DNA of 64,000 nt. Source: Piezodorus guildinii (taxonomy: Eukaryota; Arthropoda; Insecta; Hemiptera; Pentatomidae). The stretch is from NCBI GenBank assembly GCA_023052935.1, contig CM041294.1, forward strand, positions 20,856,635 to 20,920,634, given 5' to 3'. Made by a program: the position numbers and the translations under genes. The notes beneath the pieces are model-generated. The model did no database searches, had not been told where the DNA came from, and saw only the letters and a program-made list of their open reading frames with translations. Of this stretch, positions 21,370 through 32,647 are shown piece by piece; the first letter of the stretch is position 1, and each line of letters begins with the position of its first letter.

Positions 21370-21607
21370 TTTTTTTTATTTATTTTTTTTATTCGTATAT
21401 ATTAAAATTCATCATAATAGACAATAATAATAGTGATACAGGATCATATTCATACAATATTTACAATATAAACAAAAGGAATGTCAAATTACATAAAATA
21501 AAATCAAAATAAATAAACGTATACAATAACAAAATTTGTGGACAAAATAAATACAAATAAATGAAGTTAAAAAATAAATAAACAAAACATGTCACATTCA
21601 TACCTAT

Positions 21608-21901
21608 GTTTATGTTCATGTTTATTTATTTAACGTCACTTTATGCTACTATGGCTAATCGGACGATGCTACAGTGGGAGTCCTAAATTTTGCCTATCCA
21701 GGATTTATTAGGATAGGGATCTTTAACGAGTACCTGACATCGCACAGGCTCGGGACCACCTTTTAACGTCCCCTCCGAAGGACGGCGTAACTAAGGATTT
21801 TTTACTCCCATTAAAAAATCCTAGGACCACCTGCGGGTTTGAACCCGTGACCTTTAGCATGGGAGATTGTTACGCTAGCCACCCAGCTACAAGTGATCCC
21901 T
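21608..21901 (-). mobile_element. tRNA-derived SINE, family 1, copy d, with TSD
   Basis: A complete SINE1 in reverse orientation. B box GGGTTTGAACCCG, head CACTTGTAGCTGGGTGGC. It is flanked by a perfect 12-bp duplication ATTCATACCTAT at 21596-21607 and 21902-21913, the mark of LINE-mediated retrotransposition. Confidence 0.9.
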
Positions 21902-22122
21902 ATTCATACCTATATACAATATTTACAATCAGCGCGGGAATCCCGGACGGGGCTTGTCCCCCCACTTGTGGAAGGACAAGCAGAGTCCAAAGGATCCCAG
22001 CGCTTCCCTCTCAGCCGCATCACTGGTGAGAGCCAGCGGAAGCTAAGTGAGGGCGCCACAGCCACAATCACACCGCACATGAGAGGAGAATCTGACCAGT
22101 GTCAGAACTCCAGAATAGATGT

Positions 22123-22375
22123 TTACAATATGTCTCCGGGCCAGTGCCGTTTCAACCTTCTAGGAGGGTTGTATGGATGAGTGGAGCTGGATAGTGATTG
22201 TGCAAGAGGATTAGGATGATGAATGAGGTTCTGGTGGAATTTGGAAAATTTTGATGGGATCAGGTCTGAAATAAATGGAACATTAAGATCGTAGTGTAAG
22301 GTTGGAGACATAATAAGGAGTATTTACTATTGTTCGGAGGACTTTAGATTGAAAGGATTGAATGCGTTTGAATTA
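22123..22375 (-). pseudogene. Jockey ORF2 C-terminal remnant
   Basis: On the minus strand the frame gives IQSFQSKVLRTIVNTPYYV, then LTLHYDLNVPF, and ends HHPNPLAQSL and RRLKRHWPGDIL. This is the characteristic C-terminus of Jockey-type reverse transcriptases, after the polymerase core. The catalytic part is missing. The same region occurs at 29.7-30.1 kb and, more decayed, near 43.6, 54.9 and 59.8 kb. Confidence 0.8.
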
Positions 22376-22400
22376 GTACAGTGGTATTTATTTATCCTTT

Positions 22401-23315
22401 TTTTTATTTGAATGGATTTTTACTTCTATATATTTTTAAAAAATATATAAAATAACGTTTTTCATTTCCTCACAACGAACTAACAGGCTTGAGTGTGAGG
22501 ATGGAAATTCCTCAACAGCCGCCTTCAGGTGATAACTCTTCACATCGTAAATTTCGCATACACTAAGTTTGAATTGTCTTATCCAGCCTATTTTGAACCT
22601 TCTCCAAAAGCTCACTCAGTTACTCAAGTTATGAACCCTAAAAATGGTCCCTATTAGTTGTCACAATACTGCTGATAGGTGCAAATCAAAATTTCTTTCA
22701 TAAAATGAATGAAGGAAAGAAATTATTACCATAGAAAAATATAAAAAATTGCGCCATGAATAAAAAATATGATGTCCAAAACCTTAATTCATGTTACTCA
22801 AATTTAATAAACATATAGTAATAATACGTCTGAATAATAATAATGATCAATAAACAAGTAAAACTAAAATAAATAGACAAAAGAAGATAACCCCAGACTC
22901 CTGACTTTGCTAAGATTTTTGCTTCAGTGTTCTTTCAAAGTTTCTAGTTAAACATATTTTAGATAGTTTATGTAAGACATTGTATAAGATATATACACCA
23001 TTTTATCTAAAATTGTATGTATATTTCTAATAATATCTTTTATGTAAATTCTAATTGAAATATCTGTTTAACTACTGTATATCTACTTCATTGTTCAATG
23101 CATTCTTTTCTTTTTCTCTAACAATAACAACATCTATTAATTATTGTATAAAAAGTTTAATGTTCTCTATTTTGTTTTTCCACTGTTAAGGCATGAATAT
23201 GAGAGCAATAAATTCTCGAAACGTTAAATAAATAAAATTGTTTATTTATTGACTGAAACAATTATCAGTATTCGAGAACTGATCAAACAATAATATATAT
23301 ATATACATGAATGTA
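22401..23315. other. Unassigned AT-rich DNA
   Basis: No gene recognised. Near 23197-23222 a GAGA/TCTC stem followed by CGAAACGTT recalls the 3' part of the hammerhead-like motif described elsewhere, but the catalytic box is not present. Confidence 0.45.
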
Positions 23316-23655
23316 TGAAAACAGAACTTTATTCTGGGACTGAGTCCCTTGAGAATAATACACATGTACAAAAAAAATAATGATTACAACTGTCCAAAAA
23401 ACACATAAAAAACTAATAATATTAATGATTGCCTTAATTATTTACAATTATTTTAATTGAAGAAAAGAGAGAGAAATAAAAAAATATAAATTAAAAAAAT
23501 ACAGTAATATCTAAATGTAATATAGAACTAACAAACCAAAAAAACAAAACAAAAAACATTAGAATAATTAAAAATAGAAATGAAAATAAACTTTACTATC
23601 ATTTATGTTATGAAGTGTAGACATTTCTCACATCACTTTAATCGATGTACTGAAA

Positions 23656-24302
23656 TTAGTTGACATCTGATTGGGAAGCAAGAAGGTGTTTAAAAAGGAG
23701 AGATTTGAAAGAAGATTGGGAAGGAGCATAACGGATGTGTGATGGGATAGTATTCCATAAGAAAGTGGACCGGGCTAAGAAGGAAAATTCATATTTTTTG
23801 GTTCTATGGGAAGGCGTATAGAGGTCGGAAAGACGGGATCTGGTTTCCTGAGTATGGATTGTGGATTTAAATTGCAGGAGACTCTTATAGATGTAAGAGG
23901 GGCGGTGGGAGCGGATGACTCGATAGAGAAATGAACCAAGGAAATATTGCCTTCGAATCGAGGGAAATAGCCAATTTGAATCATGATAAAGGTAGGATAC
24001 ATGTGACCGTCTAGAGGTACCGAAGACAAATCTTAAGAAACAGTTCATGACTCGTTTCAATCTAGCCTCAAGCAACCTCGAGAGCCCACCATATACCGCA
24101 CAACTATAGTCAAAATGGGGGAAAATAAGAGAGGATACAAGGAGCTTCCGGGAGGATTGTAGGAGAAGGTGACGGGACCGCTGAAATAGTTTTAGTGTGC
24201 TGATCGATCTTTTGGAAATTTGGGCAATATGGGGTTTCCAGGATAAGTTTTGTTTAAGGATTACGCCAAGGTTTTTAGCGTAGAAGGTGAAGGTAATAGG
24301 GT
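23656..24302 (-). pseudogene. LINE reverse-transcriptase C-terminal part
   Basis: The open frame reads NLGVILKQNLSWKPHI, a hallmark downstream of the YADD motif in CR1/Jockey/I-type reverse transcriptases. It continues IFPHFDYSCAVYGG, RVMNCFLRFVFG and RRQYFLGSFLYRVI to the stop at 23656. The frame continues on the far side of the inserted LINE (25050 upward, TTLPSLLLDHHPIT). The catalytic core is missing. No stop interrupts the remaining ~200 codons, so the copy is fairly young. Clade assignment between CR1-like and Jockey-like is uncertain. Confidence 0.82.
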
Positions 24303-24621
24303 TGGTTGGTTGGTTGGTTGTTATATTTTATTGGCACAAAACATCTCGGTCATCAGTGCCAGACACTCATTTTTAGAAACTAATTTAAGGTTAAATAATG
24401 AACAATTGTTTTACTAAAAAAACAATAATAACAAATAGTTGAAAACAATTAACTAATAAGAATAATCAAATAAGAATAATCACTAGTAAGAAAAAATTTA
24501 ACAGCATTAGAAAAGATAAACATATATCAGGTTAAATTAACAAAAAAAAAAAAATAAAAAATAAAATAAAAAAAAATAAATAGAAATAAATAAATAAAAA
24601 AAAATAAATAAATAAATAAAT

Positions 24622-24675
<54 letters not shown>

Positions 24676-25037
24676 GTATGTAGATAAATAAAGTTAAAAA
24701 TTAATTAATTAATTTAGAAAATAAAATAATAATAATTTTAAAAAGTAAAATACAATTTTCAAATCTGCTTGTAAAAGTCCATTTTCGTAAGAAAGCACAT
24801 CAATTCGTCAATTCTACTTATATCGTTCCCCAAAGCAACCACGACATTGAGTGGTATTCCCCTTTGGTTCAATTTCCCTGTGTAGAAGGGACATTCCTCG
24901 AAAATATGAGTAACTGTCAGGGCTCCCCCACAATGCTGACATCTTGGGGGCAAATCCTTAGATATTAAGTGCCCATGGGTTAACCTTGTATGTCCGATTC
25001 TCAGGCGGGCCAGGACCACCTCCTCTCTGCGGTTGAT
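24303..25037 (-). mobile_element. LINE 3' fragment inserted in another LINE
   Basis: The frame at 24759-25019 encodes ARLRIGHTRLTHGHL and PPRCQHCGGALTVTHIFEEC, the conserved C-terminal zinc-binding (CCHC) segment of I/Jockey/R1-type LINEs. A 3' UTR with TGGCACAAAACATC and ACCGAGATGT-like sequence (minus strand) ends in a (CCAA)n tail. Low-complexity A/T and TA tracts lie between. It is flanked by the 13-bp target-site duplication at 24290-24302 and 25038-25050. Confidence 0.85.
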
Positions 25038-25115
25038 AAGGTAATAGGGTGATGATCAAGCAAAAGAGAAGGAAGGGTGGTGATAGAACGAAGGAGGAAA
25101 TTAGAACCGATTAAA

Positions 25116-25117
<2 letters not shown>

Positions 25118-25177
<60 letters not shown>
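25118..25177. repeat. (TA)n microsatellite
   Basis: A TA tract at the 5' truncation point of the LINE. Confidence 0.95.
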
Positions 25178-25178
<1 letters not shown>

Positions 25179-27232
25179 GAATAAAGGTACGTCATCTTAT
25201 GCAAAAGTCGAAATAGTAAATATTATACTTAACATCTTTAAACGACGGGGAGGATTTCGCATTTCTTTCCTTCTTTAATTCAAAATATTTTGTTTTTTCA
25301 TCATATTTGATACATTGCATGATGAGAATACTTGAGATTTTTATGGCTAGTATTAATCAGAAAGCACTTCACACTCGAAAGAGAGCCGATACATCTAGAC
25401 ACAAGGTACATAATCACGCCCGATGAATATCCCTTGCACCCCTCAGAAGTTAGTATATCATCCTACTGATTGGGTTTAAATCATTAGAGCACAAGTTAAA
25501 GTCTAATAGGTTTCCATTCATTTGCAAATAAGCATCATCATAACTGCTACTTTGTTTCATGGTAATGATCTTTCCACTTAGCTCCAGTGTTCGGGGGAGT
25601 TCACAAAGGAGAAGTTTTAAGTACCATTGTCTACTCTATGTAAATTTATGATAATATACCGCAATCCCTAACTTCGACACAATCAAAAGTTCAATATTTA
25701 AATAAATAATTCTGAATGATTGTTATGCCCGTTGAGCAAAAAATCGTATTTGCATACCTTTTTGTTTTTATATTAAAAAATCTGGTGCGCGCAACACACG
25801 ACTTACCGTTACCTCTATTGTCAAAATCAATTTGAGAATTATTAAATAAATAAATTATTAAATTAAATACAATTATTGTATGAAGACGTTCTCATACTAT
25901 TATTACTTATGTTAATACCGAAACAAATCGTAATATATCTCAATAAATAAAATTATAAATGTGGTTTAAAAAAAAAAAATGATTCGCATCTTCGGCAATA
26001 TTTGTTCGATTTTTTGTAGACCGTAATTAGGAGCACATATTAAAAAATATAATAAATAAAATAATAATATGTGTTCAATCTCTTAAATAAAACATAGGTA
26101 AGTAATCACTGAATGTTAAGCAATTAAGTAATTTAACTCTAATATGTACTTAATATATACTTAAAATCTAATGTATACCATAATATAAAACTATAAATTT
26201 AGAAGTAATCCTTACAAAAAAATTACAAAGAAGTAAACTGTTAAAAAATATAGTAGTCACCAGGACGCCCAAATTCAACAGCGGATGCCGGATGCTGTTT
26301 GATTCCGGTCTGCGAGAGTTGACTTTTATTCGCCGCAGAACATTGCTATAAATCTAGAATCTCTCTCTGTTGCAGGGATATATAACTGACTTATTTGATG
26401 AATCGATTTTCTTACATAATACCTAAATTAGTTTGATACATTTTTATAATTCAATACAATGGATAATAAAAAAAAGATAATGCTATCATCTATGCATTAT
26501 ATGTCTATAAATAACAACTACAATTCATTGGATAACTTAAGATTAATTATTGAACAACTTTTAATTTTTGACTTTTGGAATCTTGATATGATAATTATTA
26601 ATGACTAGTGGACCTGAAAATGAAAAACATAAATCAAAATTAGTTAAGTTTTTTTGTTGGCTATATCGAAGTGAATCACAGATAACGGAAAATTTAATTT
26701 TTCCAAATAATGAAACTTGATTTCTATGTATGTATTCAAGAACTACATAAATAAAAACGGTACCTATTTGTTTCGGTTCTTAACTATTTTATATCTCTAA
26801 TGAACTTATATTTTAAAAGTTAAATTAAGATTCTATATTAATCCTATTTCGTTCACAGTTTATTACTAAAAATAGTTACTGTGGATAGTTTTAGTTTAAG
26901 AAAGAAATCCTATTGATCACAGGAAATATTTGAACGATTATTTGACTTGAAAGCGTTATAATGACATCTTTGGCCGAAATACATTATTCCAGTGACAGGG
27001 AATTATTTGTTAGAGGGTGGGGGGACCATTGTGAACTGTGTAATGGACATTCTGTGTTCAAAACCGATCGATGTTCCATTTATCCTTCTGCAACAGTAAA
27101 TGTTCTTGGTAACAATACCGGAAATGTATAAATATAAATTCTCAAAAATAAAGATTCAATATGAATGAGTTATCTATAATGTAATAAAGCTATCGATATG
27201 ATTTGAAGAACTAAAATAATAATAATATTAAG
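25178..27232. other. Mostly unassigned DNA
   Basis: It contains one Helentron-like fragment (25775-25860). A GC-richer, non-repetitive patch at 26270-26400 and another around 26985-27070 have no recognisable frame. The rest is AT-rich with no feature seen. Confidence 0.45.
25775..25860 (+). repeat. Helentron-like repeat, 5' fragment
   Basis: Only the start of the family is present: AAATCTGGTGCGCGCAACAC, then CGACTTACCGTTACCTC, then decay. Confidence 0.6.
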
Positions 27233-28079
27233 AAAAAATCTGGTGCGGGCAACACACGACTTTCACTTACCTCCAGTTTTAAAATCAAAGAAAGATTTTT
27301 CATACAGTTAGAGATAAAAATACGTGAAACTATTAAAGAATTAATTGAAATGAATTTCTATAGAAACATGTGTTTTATTAAAAAATCTATTACCTAAAAC
27401 AATTACTTAGTTTTATCGGCTTTTTATCACTCTCTATTAACTTTTAAAAGCATGTGTATGAGATTAGATTTTTTGTAAAATCTTTAGCTTTCCTACGATG
27501 TATCATACATGTATATTACTGTTCTTATGTTCAAAAACGAAAAAATGCATTTAAAAAATATTTTTTCTGTTTTCTCCTTTAGTAGGGTATCGAATATATT
27601 CAATTTATATATTTACCTGTTTTTGATCAGAGGTAACAAAATAATATAGTTATTTTTATAGAACTAACAAAATTAAAGGGCATTTAAGCCCTGTCAGACC
27701 ATTTTTATCAGAATAAAACCTACATGATATTAAAGCCCATTAAATTTTACATCGATATAGCGAGTTTAATCAAAATCATCGGAACCGTTTTCGAGAAAAT
27801 ACAACAAAAGGTGCAGAATGCATGGTATAAAGTGGCTCTTTTCGATAAAACGTCTCGGGTGTATATTCTTCTGAAATATGAAATTTCAGTTTCATAGGAT
27901 TTATCGTTTCCGCCCGGGAGTTACCACACACACAGACACACACACACAGACCTTTTTGCGGGACTTGGTTATTTGGACTCAGGGGATCCAAAAATGTGTA
28001 TTTCCGTTGAAAACTGGAATTCGAAAACTTTCACGATCGCAATACTTTCCCTTACTATATATAGTAAGTGAAAGTAAAA
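27233..28079 (+). mobile_element. Helentron-like non-autonomous repeat, copy E (best preserved)
   Basis: A full-length copy of about 850 bp. It starts with an A-run, TCTGGTGCGGGCAACACACG and ACTTTCACTTAC. It contains the (CA)n tract near 27927-27950 and the GGGACTTGGTTATTTGGACT block. It ends with CGATCGCAATACTTTCCC and the palindrome CTTACTATATATAGTAAG, then TGAAAGT. ACTTTCACTTAC at the start and GTAAGTGAAAGT at the end are exact inverted repeats. No ORF of note. Confidence 0.82.
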
Positions 28080-28249
28080 CAATCTAAAAACACTAGTCAT
28101 TTGAGAAGCGTTTCGGGAGTAAATTGGAATACAAAAGTAAAACTTACTTTTATATATCTGTTACGTATTAAAAATAATGTGCTGCATAATTTTATATTGT
28201 TTTCTTATACAAACGTCTGAAGAAAAACAACGCAGTGTAACTAAATCAG

Positions 28250-28327
28250 GAGATTTTCATGACGTCAATAGATACAGATAAAAATTATTACACATACATA
28301 TGATTAAAAAATATTATATATATAATA

Positions 28328-28404
<77 letters not shown>

Positions 28405-28449
28405 GTATATATATTTTTGTAATGCTGTAAACTATTGACGTCATGAAAA

Positions 28450-28453
<4 letters not shown>
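28250..28453. repeat. 22-bp inverted repeat around AT-rich tract
   Basis: The arm at 28250-28271 (containing TTTTCATGACGTCAATAG) is the exact reverse complement of 28432-28453. The ~160-bp loop is almost all TA repeats and is itself self-complementary. A palindromic TGACGTCA lies in each arm. It could extrude as a cruciform. Mobile origin not shown. Confidence 0.8.

Positions 28454-28496
<43 letters not shown>
28454..28496. repeat. (TA)n microsatellite
   Basis: A TA tract immediately following the inverted repeat. Confidence 0.9.
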
Positions 28497-28499
<3 letters not shown>

Positions 28500-28568
28500 C
28501 AAGTTTTAAATATTATTAAGAAATGGGCTTCTAAGCGTCTAAATTTTCCGATAACTAATTACAAAAAA

Positions 28569-28886
28569 GGGAGCGGCGTGGTCTAGTGGACAGAGCGCTA
28601 GCCTGCTGTGCTATGGGTCCTGGGTTCGAGTCCCGGCTGTAGCGGAATATTGTTTATTCTGTTAATTCAGCCGGGGGGGCGACCCTAGGGTATGGAGACC
28701 CTCCTGGGGCAGACCCAGCTTCTATAATGTGGGTAACTAAAATAATTGGGGAAAAACCTGGCGGCTGAGCGTGATTAAGGCCTGATCACCTCATTGCACT
28801 GCAGTTGGCCCAGAAACAGTGTGAAACTCTATGTGTACTGAGCCCAAGACCCTTCATGGGTTGTAGCGGTACAGGTTTTTTTTTCC
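28569..28886 (+). mobile_element. tRNA-derived SINE, family 2, copy a, with TSD
   Basis: The tRNA-like head has the A box TGGTCTAGTGGACAGAGCG and B box GGGTTCGAGTCCC. The body contains GGAGACCCTCCTGGGGCAGA, CCTGGCGGCTGAGCGTG and CTGAGCCCAAGACCCTTCAT, ending in TACAGG and a T-run. A perfect 12-bp duplication AATTACAAAAAA flanks it at 28557-28568 and 28887-28898. Other copies are at 36818-38854 (split) and 42153-42397. Confidence 0.92.
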
Positions 28887-28898
28887 AATTACAAAAAA

Positions 28899-29659
28899 CT
28901 TCCCTACAAACCCCTCAAGATTCTTGGAATCATAAAATATAGAGACTGGTACTTTTGCTATTCCAACGGTCGTGCAATTTGGTGATCAGCCAGGCATTGA
29001 ACTCAGTCTCCACGCTTTTTCTCATTTTTGAATGCCCACTTTATAGAGGCTGGATCTGGCTCCAGCAGAGCCTCAGACTGAAAGAAGTAGACTACGCCGC
29101 TCCAATTATTCAAAATCATATTAGATTAAGAGTAAAAAATAATAATAGTAAGCAGAATACGGTGGAAATTGAATAAAAGAACCATTTTTTCCCAAAACTT
29201 TTTAAAAAAAGAAAATGTATGTCTGAGATAAATATCAGAAAATAAATGGTATTCCCCCCTCCCCCTCCCTCTTTTTTATTACTTTTAATATCGTGCAATA
29301 TGGAATGAGAAGAGAAATGAGAAAAAGTGAGCTACGAAGGAAATGAGTGAAAAATTAAATTTAAAATAGTTTCTTCATTTGTAAGAAAGCTTATTTTTCA
29401 ACTGCTGAATTTCTATTTCTTTATTTTCGTATCTGATTATTAACTGCTTACCATCGTCAAAGCTAGTTATGAAATACTAAAAAACCAGGCATTGTTTATT
29501 TTGTATTTTACTAAAACATTTTTTAGCAACATATAACATTATCTAACTTATTTACAACAAACCGAAACTGCACGATGTCGCATTGTAAAATATATATATT
29601 TTTTTATATTATTTATTGATATTTACAACTGTAATGTACAACACATCTAGTAAATAGGC
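28899..29659. other. Unassigned AT-rich DNA
   Basis: No feature supported. A C-rich/T-rich stretch at 29250-29275 is low complexity. Confidence 0.45.
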
Positions 29660-30125
29660 TAAAAGAAAATAGGTATGAACAAGGCATGTAGAGAAGTTAC
29701 CCATCGGCAGCACTCAAAAAATATTCTAAACTAGAAGGATATAAGACGCCTCAGAGGATTGTAAGGAATGAAAGAGGAAGCTAGGATTGAAACTAGTGGT
29801 TTAGAGGGGGAGTGGAGTTTGTCATGGAAGGACTGATACCTGGTTCGTGCCAAATCAGCTACATAAGCAATATTAAGGTATTTATGGATGAGCTTATTCG
29901 TAACAAATTAAGGAGCGTTGAGGATTTTGGATTGTAAGGATTGAAAACGGGAAGAGTTTGATGGTTTAGTGGAGTCCCAAAGCTCAACTCCGTAAGTCCA
30001 GATAGGCCTTATAGTTTCTTGTCGTTTCAGTCTGTTGTGCGGATACCGTCTTAAACGTTTGTTGAGTATAAGTCCTAGGTAGCGGATCTCTTCAACTGAA
30101 ACAAGCGTAATATTATTAAAGGATA
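29660..30125 (-). pseudogene. Jockey-type LINE ORF2 C-terminal remnant
   Basis: The minus strand gives, with a few breaks, LLNKRLRRYPHNRLKRQ, RPIWTYGVELWDSTKPSN, FQSLQSKILNAP, FVTNKLIHKYLNI and YNPLRRLISFPS. This is the ordered C-terminal part of a Jockey reverse transcriptase after its catalytic motifs. It is truncated at the 5' side and has no complete frame. Confidence 0.8.
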
Positions 30126-30295
30126 CTCTAGGGATGTAATATGTTTACGGCGTAGGATAATGGTTATTTGGTGAGAATAAATAATAAAATCCCTCATTAC
30201 TAAATAATAAAATAAATAAATACCAAAAAAAAGTGTTAAAAAAATAATTAATTTTACATTACTAGATCATATGTGTTGAACCATTTTTTTTTTAA

Positions 30296-31035
30296 CACTA
30301 ACCGGCCAGCAAGAACCACGCGAATATCATTTAAACATCTTCTTCACAGCATTTACCTTCCTTCAACTCCAATATTTCCTTATCTTCCTAGACTATTCCT
30401 TTCGCTCTTCCTTAATCCAGTTTCTCCATCGTCTTTCCTCCCTTCAAGCACGAACCCCAACATCTTTTAAAAATCTCTTTATCCAAACAGTCCTTATCCT
30501 TGATTATAAGCCTATTCAGCTCCTATTGTATTTGTTTGACTTGCATTCTTATAACTGAAGATTTTGTAGATTTTTTTTATCGTCCAGCCTCATATTGTTC
30601 ATGTGACCGTAGAACCTAAGTCTACTGATCTTGATGACTGTTTAAAGATATTACAAATGTATAAATTCTTTGTTTGTTGCCTATAACCCTGATGAAGGTT
30701 TCCATACGATTTAGTATCGCTGGCCCGTTGCTACATATTATCTCCCCCAGTTATTTAAACTTTTGGTTACTTTTATTAGCCCATATTTTGTGTGCAATAT
30801 TCCCATGCTAAAGCTGGTATCTGTCTTCATGGATTTTTCTGTTTCGTGGCTTTCTTGTCTGTTTCTGCTATCTGGGCTAGATCGTCTGCAATGGTATAAT
30901 AATTTACTTTCACGTTTTCCTTTTTTGTTCCTATTAATGCACACCTGCATTGTCATTTAGCAAGACAATTCTTATGATCTTGTCCAGCACAACATTAAAA
31001 AGAATCGGTGATAAACCGTCATCTTAGCTAAGCCC
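30296..31035 (-). pseudogene. Decayed LINE reverse transcriptase
   Basis: Across three frames on the minus strand there are GDGLSPILFNVVLDKIIR (motif B and downstream), YYTIADDLAQIAE (motif C, with IADD), RLRFYGHMNNMRLD, and a basic tail like SRKIRKYW. The order matches the palm, thumb and C-terminal tail of an insect LINE. Multiple stops and frameshifts. Clade not assigned; motif B (GDGLSP) resembles RTE-like elements. Confidence 0.65.
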
Positions 31036-31150
31036 CATTAATTTTTTTTTTTTTGCAATTATTATATAGTAAAGTATTAATTGGCTTACAAAAAATATCT
31101 TTTATTTTAATGTTTTTATCTTTATGATAATTTTTTTTTATACAAGAAAC

Positions 31151-31177
31151 AAAAAAAAAAAAAAAAAAAAAAAAAAT
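31151..31177. repeat. Poly(A) tract
   Basis: A long A-run in T- and A-rich surroundings. Origin unclear. Confidence 0.8.
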
Positions 31178-31303
31178 CAGTTATATAAATATTTTTTAAG
31201 CTGGCTGAATGAAACTTTTAAAGGTGAATAGATTGAAATGTTACTAAAATTTTCTTTGCAACCTCAATAGAAAATTGACCAAGAACTTGTGAATCATGAT
31301 TAA

Positions 31304-31433
31304 GGGACTAGGTCATTTGGACTCAGGGGACCCTAAAACGTGTATTTCCGTCGAAAACCGGAATTCCAAAATTTTTACGATCGCAATACTTTCTCTTACT
31401 ATATATTCCATGTATAGATAAGTGAATATAAAA
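31304..31433 (+). repeat. Helentron-like repeat, 3' fragment (copy F)
   Basis: It has GGGACTAGGTCATTTGGACT, TCGCAATACTTTCTCTTACT and a disrupted terminal palindrome. Only the last ~130 bp of the family. Confidence 0.75.
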
Positions 31434-32647
31434 AATGAGATTGATAAACGATGAATTAATGAAAAGGCAATTAATAATAGCAAAGCTGTTTCAATTTGAT
31501 TATTTCTTTTACCATAAATGTTGTATGTAGTTGTCATGCAGTGGTTTTTAAGTGTTCTGTAAATAGAACCATTATCTATTAAGCGGTAAAATATTCAATA
31601 TTACAGACTTTATAGACTACCTTTGGACTCTTATAGGGAAGGTTCAGAACTGAAAAATAAATAATAAAGAAAAAGGAGAAAAAGGTAAAGAAAAAAAAAG
31701 CTATGCATTTTATTATTAATAAAAATAAATAAAAGCACTCAAGATTTTTACTTTCTGAATATGTAAATTTATAGACGCCTACTGAAATAAATCAACGGGT
31801 AATGAAGGCATTAACGCTGTTTTATTTACAGGCACCTGATCAAATACAGCAACATCCATGTGTTGGAATGCTTTGCACACCTGTCATTTGTCCAACAAAC
31901 ACACAGGTGTCCCTTTTCCTAGAACCGATTTTAGGTTGTTAAATACTACCGTGGTGAATCTCAATTCAGAACGAGACTGCCTCTCTGGTTAGTTCTTAAC
32001 CAAAGAGTAAGAAAAAAAAACTATGTCAAACATAGAAGTTAGTATAAGAGGTATTTAAAACTAATTGATATTTTGAAATGGCGTTTAATTATACTCAAAT
32101 AAATGAATATCACCATCAAAAACAGTAAATAGTTACAGATGATGATTTTTTAAATCTCCACATCTTAAAATCTCAAAAGAAGTTTAGAAAATGAACTAGC
32201 ATTTGTCTTTTAAGACACATATACAATTTATGCATTAACGACCCATTTATGACCATTTACAATTTCATTATTTTATATTTCATTACAGACAAATCTTGTA
32301 ATTGTTTAACGATTCAAGATAAGCTACGGTAAATTAAGACAACATTCTGATGTTAAAAGTAAATTCATACTTTTACATAGATGAAGCTTAAAACTTACCA
32401 ATTAACTGTTAAGTTAATTAAGTAAGTTATCACACCATTTCTAATCTATATGTTAAATTATTTTTCTATTTAACATCAATTTGTTATTTATTTTCTAATG
32501 AATAATTAAGTATTTAGATATGTAAAAGACTTTGTAAAAATAAAATATTTTTGACATACAGAATTTTTAAACCATCTTTATTAATTGCCAGTTCAACTTC
32601 TTAAAGATTTTTTTTAAATGAACCAGCTAATGTTTTAGGATCTATTA
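31434..32647. other. Mostly unassigned; exon-like stretch at 31832-31942
   Basis: AT-rich apart from 31830-31990. There a good 3' splice-site context (TTTTATTTACAG ending at 31831) precedes 36 open codons ending in TAA at 31940-31942, with three cysteines in a cluster (PCVGMLCTPVICP). No similarity to a family was recognised. The remainder shows nothing. Confidence 0.3.

Larger units (their letters stand above)
21370..22400 (-). mobile_element. 5'-truncated Jockey-type LINE, with SINE insertion
   Basis: The minus strand carries the end of a Jockey-like ORF2, a relatively GC-rich 3' region, and an A-rich tail ending near 21370. The SINE1 copy at 21608-21901 lies inside it. The 5' end fades near 22400. 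Confidence 0.65.
23316..25117 (-). mobile_element. 5'-truncated LINE interrupted by a second LINE
   Basis: The element lies on the minus strand. The coding remnant runs from about 25117, is interrupted at 24303-25037, and resumes at 24302 down to 23656, with a 3' UTR (including AATAAAGTTCTG) to about 23316. The 5' end is cut at a (TA)n tract. A 13-bp duplication AAGGTAATAGGGT at 24290-24302 and 25038-25050 marks the inserted LINE. Confidence 0.8.

Noticed and set aside
23190..23230. GAGA/TCTC stem followed by CGAAACGTT
   Set aside because: The CTGANGA box is missing, so it is at best a decayed PLE terminal-repeat fragment.
25001..25204. 67-codon frame with a long Tyr-Ile run
   Set aside because: The run is translation of a TA microsatellite; only the end belongs to the LINE frame already listed.
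30684..30712. CTGATGAAGG followed by a possible stem, hammerhead-like
   Set aside because: No GAAA box after the stem; it lies within a LINE coding remnant read in antisense.
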